Positions 49,001-58,751 of a stretch of DNA of 64,000 bases are shown here, piece by piece. The stretch is from NCBI GenBank assembly GCA_021234535.1, contig SFZH01000041.1:85816-149815 (forward strand). Reading direction: 5' to 3'. How positions within the stretch are numbered: position 1 is the stretch's first letter; each line of letters starts with the position of its first letter. The notes under the pieces are model-generated. The model saw only the letters and a list, made by a program, of their open reading frames with translations. It ran no database searches and had not been told where the DNA came from. The position numbers and the translations under genes are program-made. Source of the stretch: Stichopus chloronotus (lineage: Eukaryota > Echinodermata > Holothuroidea > Aspidochirotida > Stichopodidae).

Positions 49001-51302
49001 TCTACGAAAGTTACTTTACTATTACTAGAAGTATTAGCCATTGGTTTGTGTAAGACATAGCATGGTGAAAAAAAACACACTGTGGGTCTACGGTTTTGAC
49101 CGTAGTTTATACCCGTGGCTTATCAGCGGTTACCTGACTAAAGTAGGCCAATAGGAATTGAAGTTTCTTCCCAAGTGTATATGACCATACAGTTATTGGT
49201 ATAGCTCATTTACATGTATATCTGTACAGTGATTATATCGACTGAATTAAGAGCTAATAAAGTAATCTAAAGTCAATGCTATAACATAATATTGACAAAG
49301 GAACATGTGCAAATAAATATTTCAGTTCTGTTTCTTAGTTATTGCCAACTTGATTGATGATGGACTTATTCTAAAGTTCGTGGTTTTCGTTATTATTATC
49401 ACATCTTTTTACTGTCAACTGTGGAATACTGTATCTGATGTAGCATGATCACAAAGGAGTAGGACATGTGTTTGTGTTATTTTGTGCAACGGTGAGCAAG
49501 CATCACATAATGCCAGTTACCAAAAGAGTCCTTTTGGGTCATATAGCAATGTCAACAGTTAAATCGAAGTCCATGTTTCTAATTTGACTTATTCATGGTG
49601 GCATACTTACATTGTTACGAGTGAGCTCGTACCCTCAAAAACATGACTATCTAATGTCGACAATCAATTTGCAGACAACCACTTATAGAGAAAGTTTAAA
49701 AAGTTCGTTTAGACGCATCTAAAAGGAAAAAAAGCCTATTTGAACTTTCTGCCCAAATGCAACAACTTAGAAAGTTGCTCAAGACGCAACAGTTCTCTGC
49801 AAAACATGAAACAATTGGGCAATTGTTGTAAGTGTTTGCACAGTGATTTATTAAGTCATATGCTTTAATATTTGATATTTAAATCTATAAGAAAATATAA
49901 AATCGAAGTTAATTTGAGCTTAATGCAATTTTCGCATTGTTTACTGCTTTGAAATGCTTAACCATAGTTAAGCATGTTCAGTCATTGGTATCATTTTCCA
50001 CTTCGAAAGTTGCAAAAAGTACTTCCGTTATTTTAGTATTAACATCTTAGAAGAATACTTACAGTGTATCAAGTGATCTCAAGCATTTGAACGCATTGTC
50101 CATTAACGTCGACACATCATTTTCACTTAATGTTCTGAAATAAATTATACATGGAAATGAAAAGAGACAAGTTTAAGGTTACATTTATTATTTGTACGAA
50201 AAGTGCTTGCATCGATAAGAGATCATTTTGACATTTATTTCGTCTCTCATTCATACTTACAGTATCCTCAGTGAGGTCAGACCCTTTAATACATCGTGCG
50301 GTAATTCTGAGACTACGGTTTACGTTCAAGTTACTGGAAGAAAATTAAAGTACATAACAGACGAGTCTTGGTAATTGTCGTCAAATCTACTCAACGATGC
50401 GGTTTGCGATGATAACCACAATGTCCGTTGTAATTTCATGATATAAATATTTTGATGGATGATTACAAGGTAGACACCGTCCTATACTTCATACCAGAAA
50501 GCGCTTATAAATACCACTGCCGTTTAGATTTTTATTGACTGGTTTACTATTGGATGAGGTTATTGCTTCACACATCTCGAAGTAAAGTAGTTTAATAATT
50601 ATGCAGTAAATTAAAAAAGAAAAAGTAACACTTAATGAGGTATACATGATCACAAAAGCACTCCCGTTGAACTTGAACCGCAACTGTCCATTCACCACGT
50701 CTACTTACAGTATAGTAGTATTTGTCGGTATATCTCGAGGTATATTGTGTAAGCCTTTAGCGCAACAGTCCACTTGAAAATCTGAGTAAGCTTCCTTGCA
50801 ACTGCATACGCCATCTTTACCACATGCTTTTGAAGCTAAAAACCAAAATTGTTTGTGAATACGCATCTCGGTAACCAATAATTGATTTCAACGAAATTTG
50901 CTCTATTGAAAGTAAACATAATTATTAGTTCTCTCAGTACTTTTTTAAATGACCCTTAAGAGATACATTGGAAATTAGTAGCCAACAAATAAAATTGCCT
51001 GATTTGGAGACAATCATGATGAACGTTAAGATATGTCACAATGAAGTACCATGACAATAACCAAACTGAATCCTTGCCAGAACAGACACAATGTAAGCTG
51101 AACAATTAGTTACTAAAGGTAACGCTACTCTAATAAGGGAGATTCTGAAGAGCAACTCCCCACTCTGATGAAACTCCTACGAAACAGTATGGAAATAAAA
51201 CTCACTGTTAATACTTGTACCCAAGGGACTGTCCTGATAACCGCATGTTATTTGAAGTCTCCACAGAAGTAGCAGTGACGCAATAAACGCTTTACAATCC
51301 AT
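30934..51302 (-). CDS. LRR - GCC2/GCC3 - multi-pass membrane receptor, complete gene
   Basis: A 20.4-kb gene of 27 candidate exons, read from - strand splice sites. Order: signal exon 51206-51302, LRRNT 50709-50835, LRR exons from 50333 down to 36304, Cys-rich exon 35073-35305, main membrane exon 32834-34398, and two last exons 31223-31349 and 30934-31025 (TGA). Three LRR exons (50261-50333, 49611-49681, 43121-43197) carry frame-breaking indels. Leaving out just these gives 3,573 nt, exactly 1,191 codons with stop. Expected product: signal peptide 1-20, LRRNT 34-70, LRRs to about 519, Cys-rich GCC2/GCC3-type region about 520-765, and roughly 8-10 hydrophobic segments to about 1,175. The LRR exon style (72 nt, phase 2) is that of LGR/relaxin receptors. 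The C-terminal part is not a rhodopsin-type 7TM domain; it resembles the poorly characterised Cys-rich multi-pass proteins often labelled TRP-like. Ligand and activity are unknown. Confidence 0.8.
31223..31349 (-). CDS. Exon 26: last membrane segments
   Basis: A 127-nt exon after GAAATTTCAG, ending ACAG|GTGAAG, phase 0 to phase 1. It encodes MLSLTVIFINVLVVANDIPG and then VIAVCLMLLNISVLVIIT, two hydrophobic segments split by an acidic turn. It joins exactly onto SYEQWLQ of the previous exon. Confidence 0.75.
31350..32833 (-). other. Intron of the LRR receptor gene with repeat and unexplained frame
   Basis: The intron between the main membrane exon and the next exon holds a family 2 repeat (32190-32505). 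It also holds an open frame of 134 residues (31685-32089, - strand) without a recognised domain. I regard that frame as chance. Nothing else was seen. Confidence 0.5.
32190..32505 (+). repeat. Dispersed repeat, family 2, copy 2
   Basis: It matches 28055-28325. Inside it, 32198-32328 has imperfect inverted ends: GTTAATCAACACTGGAACGT against GTTAATCAACGTCTGAACGT read from the other strand. This looks like a small hairpin or MITE core. It lies in an intron of the LRR receptor gene. Confidence 0.5.
32834..34398 (-). CDS. Exon 25: Cys-rich repeats and most of the membrane domain
   Basis: This single 1,565-nt exon (acceptor CTACTTGCAG, donor ACAG|GTAAGT) begins GFYQDEIGQTKCKMCNVGMY. About 150 extracellular residues with many Cys follow (DCVVCPEGTNQ, ACYCKKEYAR, CAVGYMGWLCTNCEPGYY). 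Then come hydrophobic segments such as CCIFLLLFSIVSVLLFL, FIITSIAPLIIALVPIIC, WACVIFIWFVIYPSVCSVIF, IAALILTPIYVIAFPAVLCY and VTLTTIIAVSFLVLHSW. A long loop with Cys and N-glycosylation-like sites separates two of them. The frame is open and clean, with no sign of decay. No ankyrin repeats, pore signature or GPCR motifs were recognised, so the term TRP-like is only descriptive. Confidence 0.9.
35073..35305 (-). CDS. Exon 24: start of the Cys-rich GCC2/GCC3-type region
   Basis: A 233-nt exon (acceptor CTTCCCAAAAG, donor AGAG|GTACAT, phase 2 to phase 1). It starts KCLGVSPMPSVE and ends with CKPCEVGTFSDDTVAWFEC and IFCPRG. The CxPCxxGTFS..WxxCxxCPxG pattern is typical of GCC2/GCC3 (ephrin-receptor-like) Cys repeats. 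The next exon completes the second repeat as GFYQDEIGQTKCKMC. The segment before it has no standard LRRCT cap. Confidence 0.8.
36304..36595 (-). repeat. 146-bp tandem duplication containing a 57-nt exon
   Basis: Exons 36304-36360 and 36450-36506 are nearly identical, as are the intron pieces between them (e.g. AAAGTTGTAG, CATAGG.AAGGCATTTTGTG). The period is 146 bp. Both copies keep acceptor TTGACAG and donor AATT|GTGAGT, so each is a usable phase-2 exon. Confidence 0.8.
36304..40451 (-). CDS. C-terminal LRR exons
   Basis: Exons 40383-40451 (69 nt), 38251-38400 (150 nt, two repeats), 37822-37890 (69), 37204-37272 (69), 36859-36930 (72), 36450-36506 (57) and 36304-36360 (57) continue the array in phase 2. 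Clear examples are DLSNNRISQIIPMPF and FLQNNKLEKIPRYAFTGL (both in the 150-nt exon) and YLNGNNIVEIDAQSL. The repeats are more divergent than the upstream 72-nt set. The last two, each only 19 residues with LNxLPKN and HHKL, are a recent tandem duplicate. They run directly into the Cys-rich exon in the correct phase. Confidence 0.8.
38642..39175 (+). other. Unexplained 177-codon open frame inside an LRR-gene intron
   Basis: A + strand frame (MFVELLMYNARTSDLITGFS at its start) runs 534 bp in a local stretch of higher GC. The - strand is also open over much of it and contains ISRGVFRGFDIEFLRNI, which faintly recalls an LRR but lacks the 72-nt exon layout. No domain is recognised. It could be a relic of inserted sequence. 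I cannot support a gene. Confidence 0.25.
40501..40875 (+). mobile_element. MITE-like element, family 3, full copy
   Basis: The ends are TAAAGGGGCTCATTGAGTTG and CAACTCAATGAGCCTCTTTA, an inverted repeat of about 20 bp with one or two mismatches. The 375-bp interior has no coding capacity. Related copies lie at 27826-28055, 58214-58567 and 58752-58955. The first and last bases TA may reflect a TA target. It lies in an intron of the LRR gene, next to the exon at 40383-40451. Confidence 0.75.
41290..50333 (-). CDS. Main LRR exon array, one repeat per exon
   Basis: Intact exons, 5' to 3': 50063-50134, 48687-48758, 48417-48488, 47954-48025, 46398-46469, 45677-45748, 45240-45311, 44194-44265, 42399-42470, 42023-42094 (72 nt each) and 41290-41358 (69 nt). 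Each is phase 2 at both ends and encodes a 23-24 residue LRR of the form LxLSxNxLSTLPxGVFxGLTSLxxL, e.g. LDLSMNNLTELPNGIF and LYLDRNNLTSLPRGVF. Donors are mostly GTAAGTAT. Three are non-consensus (GTATTT at 46398, GTATAA at 42023, GTGACT at 42399), so those exons may be spliced less efficiently. Three further exons in this stretch are frame-broken and are listed separately. One LRR per phase-2 exon is also how LGR-type receptor genes are built. Confidence 0.85.
43121..43197 (-). pseudogene. LRR exon with +5 indel and in-frame stop (77 nt)
   Basis: It begins as a normal repeat (LSLSENDLSALPN) between CTCTAG and ACT|GTGAGT. It is 77 nt long: five bases are inserted in the CACGTGGTGG segment. 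A TGA follows at 43137-43139, and the expected FEDMNSLEEL sequence is out of frame. A five-base difference outside any homopolymer is unlikely to be a simple base-calling slip. Confidence 0.7.
43590..43985 (+). repeat. Degenerate minisatellite, unit about 28-30 bp
   Basis: Roughly a dozen imperfect units of the type TTCGGACTGAAAACGTGTAT follow each other in an LRR-gene intron. Few-unit relatives occur near 27640-27760 and 28780-28880. The 125-codon frame through this array is a product of the repeat. Confidence 0.6.
44953..45012 (+). repeat. Imperfect tetranucleotide repeat
   Basis: A run of CAAA/CGAA units (ACAAACAAACAAAACAAGCA and following) of about 60 bp. It is a simple-sequence repeat in an intron. 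Confidence 0.6.
49611..49681 (-). pseudogene. LRR exon with -1 indel and weak acceptor (71 nt)
   Basis: The LRR pattern LSAN..LSTLDSHVFEGTSSL is visible but needs one extra base after the Asn codon. The upstream splice site is only TATAAG without a pyrimidine tract. The donor AAT|GTAAGT is normal. Indel plus poor acceptor indicate a dead exon. Confidence 0.65.
50261..50333 (-). pseudogene. LRR exon with +1 indel (73 nt)
   Basis: Splice sites are good (TTCTTCCAG and ACT|GTAAGT). The exon is 73 nt instead of 72. It starts in frame (LNLNVN) and only recovers LRR sequence one base later (SELPHDVLKGLTSLRI). Including it would shift the frame; skipping it keeps the frame. A one-base sequencing error is a possible cause. 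Confidence 0.65.
50709..50835 (-). CDS. Exon 2: LRR N-terminal Cys cap
   Basis: It follows acceptor GGTTTTTAG and ends CT|GTAAGT in phase 2. The sequence SKACGKDGVCSC, FQVDCCAKGLHNIP and DIPTNTTIL is the classic LRRNT pattern: clustered Cys, then the first strand of the solenoid. This fixes the N-terminal side of the repeat array. Confidence 0.85.
51206..51302 (-). CDS. Exon 1 of the LRR receptor: signal peptide
   Basis: ATG at 51302 gives MDCKAFIASLLLLWRLQITC, a good signal peptide, then GYQDSPLGTSIN. Donor AACA|GTGAGT ends the exon in phase 1, which matches the acceptor of the LRRNT exon. No earlier in-frame ATG with signal character was seen. Confidence 0.75.
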
Positions 51303-54300
51303 GGGAATCTCAAAAATGTGTGGCCTGTGGCACCAGGATTAAGATGAAATTCTCTAGTAAAAAAGAACAGTTCCGTAAGTTAAAAGTCAGGGTTGTAGAA
51401 TCATTGTGTGTAAACACAAGACAAATTTGGCTTTCATTCACTTGCTAATTTAAAAAACCAAAGTGTGTCTTAAATTGTATTTCATTACTTTAGTTATTAT
51501 CTTCAATACCGACGAAGATTCGTGATAAAAAGCAATTGAGTCACATTCCTGTCCTTCGGGAACAAGTTAAGTTAGTTATCACATGAACATCATCAGTAAT
51601 CAGAGTTTTGTATTTCAATATTTAGGAAGGTAGGCACTTCAATCCTAGGAGTATCAAAATTCTTCCAAAGTCATTATTTTCTCTCATACTTGTGTTATTA
51701 CGGACATGTATGCTAAATTAAAGGCGCTCTTGAACTTGGAAAATAAGTTGAAGGAATGCGAAAGCATGCAATCCGACATCGCTGGCAATTTTTTGTTTGT
51801 ATAGTCGCAAGATCTCACCATTACCAGCCCGATATCATTCATGAACAATTTGGCTCTGTGTTTACCTCACAGTTATCTTAAACTGTCGGTATTCCATTCA
51901 CTCACCAAAGCTCGTTCAGCTGCATATCAGTGACTCAAAATGTTCTGGGTAGGAGGAGTGTTAAATATTAGTAAGTGCTGAATGACAGGCACCTAGTTGT
52001 AAAGGATATGGTTCACTCGCGAATAATTGGGCAAGAAAATATATTGTCATATAGTTTTGCCCAGTCGCTGGAATGTACAAACACTTTTTCTCGTTGTTCA
52101 CGCTCAAAAAGTACACAGTGTGGCTGTCCGCACTCTCAGTGAGATGTACTGGCATGAACAAAACTTCTTGGCTGTAGTAGTATTCCCAGAAGTAGCGCAC
52201 GAACGTGGATGTAGATAACCGTACTGTTTTTTGTGCTATGGTGGTTATAGTCAGGCAGGTACTACACTTCCACTTCCGTAGCTACTCTTGCAGATACTAC
52301 ATATCTTATCTAGACATCCTCGGAAACTGTTCCAACTTGATGGGCAGTTCCTCAGGAGATCGTGACCCATGCTTTTTTGAAACAAACAACCCACCCCACA
52401 CACATAATCTGTATATCCAACCCGTGCGATTTGTATGTCACAAGGTACACTCCCATATAAAGCTAAATGGCTCACGAAATTTTGTTCTTATCAAAATCAA
52501 CCTCTTTGCAGTAGTATACAGGGATGAGAATTGCATCCCATCGAGCTCTTTTAATCACTAGACATGAAACTTAAGTGGAAGCCCACCTTACATCGGTCGG
52601 TGGACATAACTAGAGAATACATTTAGTACAAGTTTAACATTATACACGTGACAAGAGTCGGGATTACGATGCAGCGGGGTGGTGCAGGTATTGGGTGGGG
52701 AGGGGAATTAGCGAATTGATGAATGTATTTACTGCACTAAAAGTGTATCACAATGTATTCGTTGACGATACTTTCAATTATATAGACACATTGGGAGAGT
52801 CCATAGGTGGGATAATTTTTCCAAAGGTCAAAGGTTACACTCGAGCCAACAAAAAGGTAGTTATATCTGCAAGTGTAAATGTCCTACAGATTTTCAAATG
52901 TATATGAAAAGAATAGAGGACTGAATAAAGGACTATACTGATTAAAGGGGGCAAATGACACGAGAACAAAGTTCAAATATTGAAAATATGTTTGTCATAT
53001 ATAAGTTATATAAGTTTGTCACAATCGTCTCCTTCGTAGTAAGTCGGACGAACTTCAAACTTGGTGGGGAACTAAATGTTCGAATAGCACATATAGTGCC
53101 CGTTCTACTGATGATGTCATATGCGAAGTGTCACCAGTACCACCAATGTCAGGCATAATGCAGTATGGTAATCTTAGTGTTAGGTGGTCGTAGTTAATGG
53201 CATTAACATACTTGATCACATCTCTGTATTCACATAAAATCTGCATAATATATCAACCTATGCATCAATGTTTTGTTAACTATGTCAGTTTTCACGCGTT
53301 GGTAGCAGCACAACTCAGTATGTTTTTTTTTATGCACCAGACACAGTTCTTGTAAGTTTACGTGCGGAAGAACATCTCCTCTTGGGAACAAATAGGAACA
53401 AACGCGACACACTTTTTACATATTTTAGTATATTTCAGCATATTAAATCACATTTAGAGTGACAGCCAGCGCGCATCTGAGCAAAGGCTGGACTCGCACG
53501 CGATTTCTAGACACATAGCCAGCAGAACGTTTCGTTCAAGTAAACCGGTGTATCTCACTCATATATTTTTTTTAATATTCAGCAAATCTATTCCAAACGA
53601 GCGTAATTGTACACTTAGTTGTTCATGAACACGACTTGCATGAGAACTTTGAGGTGCATGAATACAGGACCTAACCGCTCTTGTCTCGCTCACTATTCTG
53701 TTGGTAGCAATGAGACCTTTCCAAATTACCAGTGTGAAAAGAATTGCAAAAAGAAAACGTAAATAATAGCGTAGTACCTACTTGTGTATTCGTTATATTC
53801 ATTGCTTCGTTCCCTTGTAGCATCCGCATCTAGCGTGGGCATATCACGCATGTACATAGTATTATGTGCACAGATGATTGTGAAAGCGATAAGGGACATA
53901 GGAGTTTCAACTGTGTGGTTCATATTTTCTCTTTAATTTCCAAAAGTTCAGCATGTTGAGAAAAAAATATATATAATGATCAACGATTCCTGAGCATTAG
54001 TTTTTGGTTTTATTTGCTTTATTTCCACGAACTCGGTTAACAGTGCATATGTAAAAAAGAACGTACCGGTAAAGCTCAACTACTATAATAGAGATGATTT
54101 TCACGTGTGAAACAATTAAATATATATTCGGTGTAGATTGCGGACATAACACCACTGCACTGCCAGAACTACCCATTTTTGTTTTCCAGCTGACGTTCAG
54201 CACAAGAAAAGGAAGTTAACCATAGGTACCTTGCTTTTTTTTTGACCACACACATTACAGAAGTGCTTCTTTCTCTCTGTAAACTCAGTGATTCTCTTGA

Positions 54301-56859
54301 AAGTATGAAATGTCCGTTTTGTATTTTTTAATCTGCACATTTTTTAACTGAGGCTCATTAGTGTTATTATCATAGATATACCAATGACTTTAACCTTCGT
54401 TCAGTTACTCAAGCTTTAAACAGACATATTCACCTCCCACATAGAGCTCGTTAAATGTTAATGTCCTTGAGTCAATGTTCTAAGAGGTTCTTAGATACAT
54501 GGTAGAAACAACCGACTCTTTGATAGCTACACCTATTATATGTTTGTGCCCCAGAATATTGTAAGCGCTTCGAAGTACAAATTCACCTCACTTACATCAG
54601 CAATCCAGTATGTGATGTGCGAAGACTGTCTTAGATACAGTGTTTTGAATTTTTACATTTACGCTTATGTGATATTTCAAGCCTAACTCACCTTCACAGC
54701 CTTCGGAAGTTGTTATTTGACTGATTTTAAGGACAGGAATTTGAATATATATTTCAGTTTGAAGATATGAACCCTTACAATGTTTTTTTTTTTCTGTCTA
54801 AAGCAAAAATAAAAAGCAGTACAAATCTGTAAAACTACCTTTATTGGAAAGTAGATTTCATCGGGAGAAAGGTGTCCTTATTCATTACTTTCATATAAGA
54901 CATAAAATATGAACATACTTTATATGTACATGATGTAAATTGATTCATTTTACTTAAGTGCTTATTGAGCCCTTTCATTACGTGAATTTAGTCACGCAGA
55001 TTGTAATAATAAGAAAACATACTCACTTTTATGAAACTACTGTCTCTTGCCTTCGTTACAAGTCATCTAGATTTGGTGAAGAGAACATAGCGTTGTGAAG
55101 TAAGATAAGGAAATGCTATATTTGGCATTGCATGAGATTATGATGACTACGCATGCTTTCTCTGTTTCTTGGAAATAAGTTTGTTATCAGTATGACATTT
55201 ATAGAGTTTGCGGAAGCATATTATAGCTTTTTCATAAAATATTGTAAACAAAATTTCCTGCATAACGTCAATCTCTTTAATTTCCTTGTTGAAAGTAGAC
55301 TGGCTGGAACTATGGATAAACGCACATACCTATCCCTCTACATTGTTTGCGCTGTTAAGTGTTCATATTTGATATTGCTCAAAGTCCTCTCCGATGTCTG
55401 AAAGTCTGTCTTGGGTTCAAGATCCCAGGTCCAAATCTCTACCAGGCAATGACCACCAGGTCGTGGAATTTAAAGTACCTTGATTCCTCGTGTCCCTCTA
55501 GAATTGAAAACTACCCATCAGCACGTGACTATATCGTAACTTTCTATTCGGCACAACGTGAACGACGTGCTTTCCGCTGTACCCGCTTATGGTATTCTCT
55601 ACTACATGAGCTCGGCCTTGAGTCCAAAGTCTAAGACTTAAGTTACGTAAATAGTATCGATACTACCAAACCCTGGCATTTACTGTGTCTAAGGCTCCTG
55701 ACACACCCCGAGTCTTGAACTTAGAAGAAGGAAAGTATTCCTTTACTTGCACTACATGAACTTTCCTTGTGTAATACTTCAATCAACCTACGTGGCCTAG
55801 AGGATGACCACGTGACTCTTCCATCGCTTGAGCACGTCTTTCGGCGGTCATAACACAGAGTGTATTCAAGAAAACTGCAACAGCACAATATAACCTAGGT
55901 AATCTGCGATGAAACACACACACAAAAAAGAAGATGAATCCTTTGAAAAGAGCTAGCGAGAGATTAAGGAAACATGAAAGAAACCGACTGGTTTTGGTGA
56001 TTAACTTATAACACTGGTCAGCATACTTATCAAATTACAAACAATAATAATAATAATAATCTCCATCTAGCTTATTTTCACTTTTCCCCTTCGTTTTCAT
56101 CCATCTGGCATTTCTTACATATTTTTCATTTCCCGAGAAAGGATATTTGTTATATTTTTGTTCCTGTTTTTCCCCTGTAACCGACACTAATATTTACGTC
56201 AAGTGGTTGAGAAACTAAAAACGTAATCACATTCCGAAATTTCTAGGGAAGAGCAAGATTTCTTCAGAAGATCATGTATGAAGTAACTTCATGTAAAGAT
56301 TGTAATCCACGACATGGAAAAAAAATATCAAGGTTGTTCATTACATCATTGACTGACTTCAAAGTCAAAAGTATCGTAAAATATTTGATACTTAACAAAA
56401 GATGACCCTTGATGAAAAATTGGAGAATCTCACTCATCAAGTTCTTTATACTATCTTTTAATAAAATTGTATAGCCGGCATACTCGCAAATGCTGCGAGT
56501 ATAATTACAGGTCCCACTAAGTCATTAGTTAAATAATTATGTAAATAATCGGTAGAGTCTTTATCCGGAATAATATCTTAAAACAGAATATTATTAAGAT
56601 TTGAACGCGAATAACTTTTATTCAGACAACGACGATAACTACTTTGATGAATTAGTTTTGATGAAGAAGTGTGGAAAAGTTACTCTGGAATGTTTCGTTT
56701 GTGGAGTGAAGAATTAAAAAGAACAAAATTGAAAAAACGTATTTTTCATGTCTTTGTCCATTGAAAATATCATGTTCTTTAGAGGCAGATATAAGTAAAT
56801 AGGCATAAAACACCAAACCGTAGAACCACAGACCGATATCTAAGTGGATATGAACTCAC
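51303..56859. other. Region upstream of the LRR receptor gene, no gene supported
   Basis: The first few hundred bases should hold the LRR-gene promoter (- strand). Between 51.9 and 52.6 kb both strands have open frames in a higher-GC patch (e.g. YFLSVNNEKKCLYIPATGQ on the - strand) without a recognised domain or paired splice sites. A - strand signal-like start at 53,923 (MNHTVETPMSLIAFTIICAH) also lacks a partner. Near 55355-55480 a GGGTTCAAGATCCC box-B-like motif suggests a tRNA-derived SINE; a similar piece occurs near 62.7 kb. Confidence 0.3.
55355..55700 (+). repeat. Possible tRNA-derived SINE fragment
   Basis: GGGTTCAAGATCCC fits the pol III box B consensus. The following CAAATCTCTACC and the later CCAAACCCTGG resemble 62690-62820 (CAAATCTCTACCGG, TAAACCCTGGATTT). 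No convincing box A was seen, so the family assignment is tentative. Confidence 0.3.
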
Positions 56860-57920
56860 CTTCAACGCTGACTTCAAAATATGCTCTTAACGTTCCCGAC
56901 TTCCAGCAAGTATACAGACCATCATTTAACCCAATCGTCACGTTAATGACTCCCAGTGAGTACGTGCCCTTTGCACATTTGTTTACAGTCAAGTGAACGT
57001 TCCTAGTGTAATACGTCCGAGCGTTACCCCTGAACAGGTACGTACTTGTGTTGGCTCCTCTCCAAGCTAAGCCGCTGTTGTCATCATCACCGACGGGACA
57101 CACCAAGCATGGCATTTTGGTGAAGTCCCACTCTTATTTTGATGTGTGGAGCAGCCTTCTCATGTGCCATGCTTGTTTCACATTGGTGTATTAAATAGAT
57201 AATGATGGCTACGAGATAAATAGAAAAAAAAAACATGATAAATACTCGCCTTCAAATTGCGTAAAAAGAACTCAAAACAGCACCGACGCTTACCTTGCGA
57301 TCTTGACACGCCTTAAATGACCGTCCACACGCAAACACTCGTCAATTTTAGAAACAAGTAGCAAGATGAAACGGATCGAAATCATTTTTGTTGGGATGTT
57401 GTGAATCTTGTTTACCTTTTTTATCTTTTCTTATCCATCTGTAATTACTCATACACTGATGTGGTTCTTGTTTGGTTTACGATACATGTTGTTTGTTTTC
57501 TGTGCATACCATTGTGGTAAATCTATCGTTTTTTTGTTGCTTTGTTGAAACCATACCGATACGTTTCAACTCGACAAAGAGTACGCAACAAAATGACCAC
57601 TAACGTTAATATATACTGACACCATCCTTACTTAGTATTCGATGTCTCAATTGGACTTATCATAGATTTATTACCGCTGCCAAACAGCACTTTTATTATC
57701 TTTTTATTACATACTATCTTTGAAATGTACTTGAACAATTACACATGATCTAAAATTGATTGAAAGTCCTTACCTATGAAGCAACCACGTTTTAACGACA
57801 ATTTGACTGGTTTTTCAAAAAGTGAAGACTTATCCGTCCACATCATGGAATTGTAGTTGGTTGCAATTTCTCCTCGCATCTTCGAAATCGTGTGTGACAA
57901 GCTGACAAGCAACTTCACAT
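56860..57920 (-). CDS. Immunoglobulin-domain gene, two exons of an incomplete model
   Basis: Exon 57774-57920 (147 nt; acceptor ACTGTTACAG, donor ATAG|GTAAGG) encodes DVKLLVSLSHTISKMRGEIA through LKRGCFIG. Exon 56860-57132 (273 nt; weak acceptor AATAAG, donor GAAG|GTGAGT) encodes a V/I-type Ig domain: PCLVCPV with the first Cys, LAWRG with the core Trp, VNVTIGLNDGLYTCW-like sequence with D-x-YTC around the second Cys, and closing strand FEVSVE. Both exons are phase 1 at both ends, the usual phase for extracellular Ig modules. Signal peptide, further domains and any membrane span were not located, so the gene is partial here. Role unknown; cell-surface or secreted recognition protein is likely. 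Confidence 0.6.
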
Positions 57921-58213
57921 CTGTAACAGTGTTACAATTTGTGTTATACGTAGTTTCAGAGTACATGGACCTGGTCTAGAGAGTAGTTTCGCCTGATCTC
58001 ATACTGATACATTGTATTCCTACTCAGTTTGCTACCCTATTGTTGCATAGTAAGATAAACAACAGGAAGACATAAGGGAAAAACATAAGGTAAAAGTGAA
58101 ACTTCATTAGCTATCTACAATACATAAAAAAACAAACAGCAATTCAGTCCACGAGTTTCATTTTCAAAGAACAAATCCATTATTTGGCTAATCAGGGAAG
58201 GTAGATATAAATT

Positions 58214-58567
58214 AAAGAGGCACAGTTAGCTGTACAATGACGTTGATTTTCTTAAACACAGGTTCCTTCACAGACTAATGTCAAATGGTCAAATTAAGAG
58301 AATCCTGTTGTGTCGTACAAAGGAACATAACTGAATGAGTGACTAAGTATTCACATTAGTTCTGAAAATGTGTGACCAGACTCTTTTCATATTAAAACTA
58401 ATTCATATGCACACAGTTAGTACAAGTCTGAAGAAAAACGCGGGACAGTTTTCATAACTATTGGATGTGAAACCTGTCCAATCGTGTTAATTATCAGCAT
58501 TGTCATGTTTTTATATCCTTCGAAATCCTCACAAAGTTATCGATGTCAATACATTGAGTTCTTTTAA
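58214..58567 (-). mobile_element. MITE-like element, family 3, inverted copy
   Basis: Read on the - strand it follows the 40501-40875 element from end to end. On + it opens TTAAAGAGGCACAGTT and closes ACATTGAGTTCTTTTAA. Length is about 354 bp. The terminal repeats are more eroded than in the intron copy. Confidence 0.65.
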
Positions 58568-58751
58568 GTACGAGAAGGTCTCGTAAACATTCACAGGAGA
58601 ATATTCGGAGTTGCTTTGTATGACATACAAAGATCCGGAAAAACAAACTGAGATCCCTGCAATTCCATAGTGATCTTAAATGGGAAGCTGACAACATTTT
58701 ACACTTTAATGCTCTGCCGGTATTAAATAAAAACTAATTATCATCATTGCA

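Noticed and set aside
51961..52561. Open frames on both strands in a higher-GC patch
   Set aside because: Coding-like in composition but without a domain, start or paired splice sites; kept only as a note on the intergenic region.
54020..54203. Possible Ig-like exon on the - strand (SAVVLCPQ)
   Set aside because: Only one Cys strand is visible and two frames compete; the second Cys and core Trp are missing.
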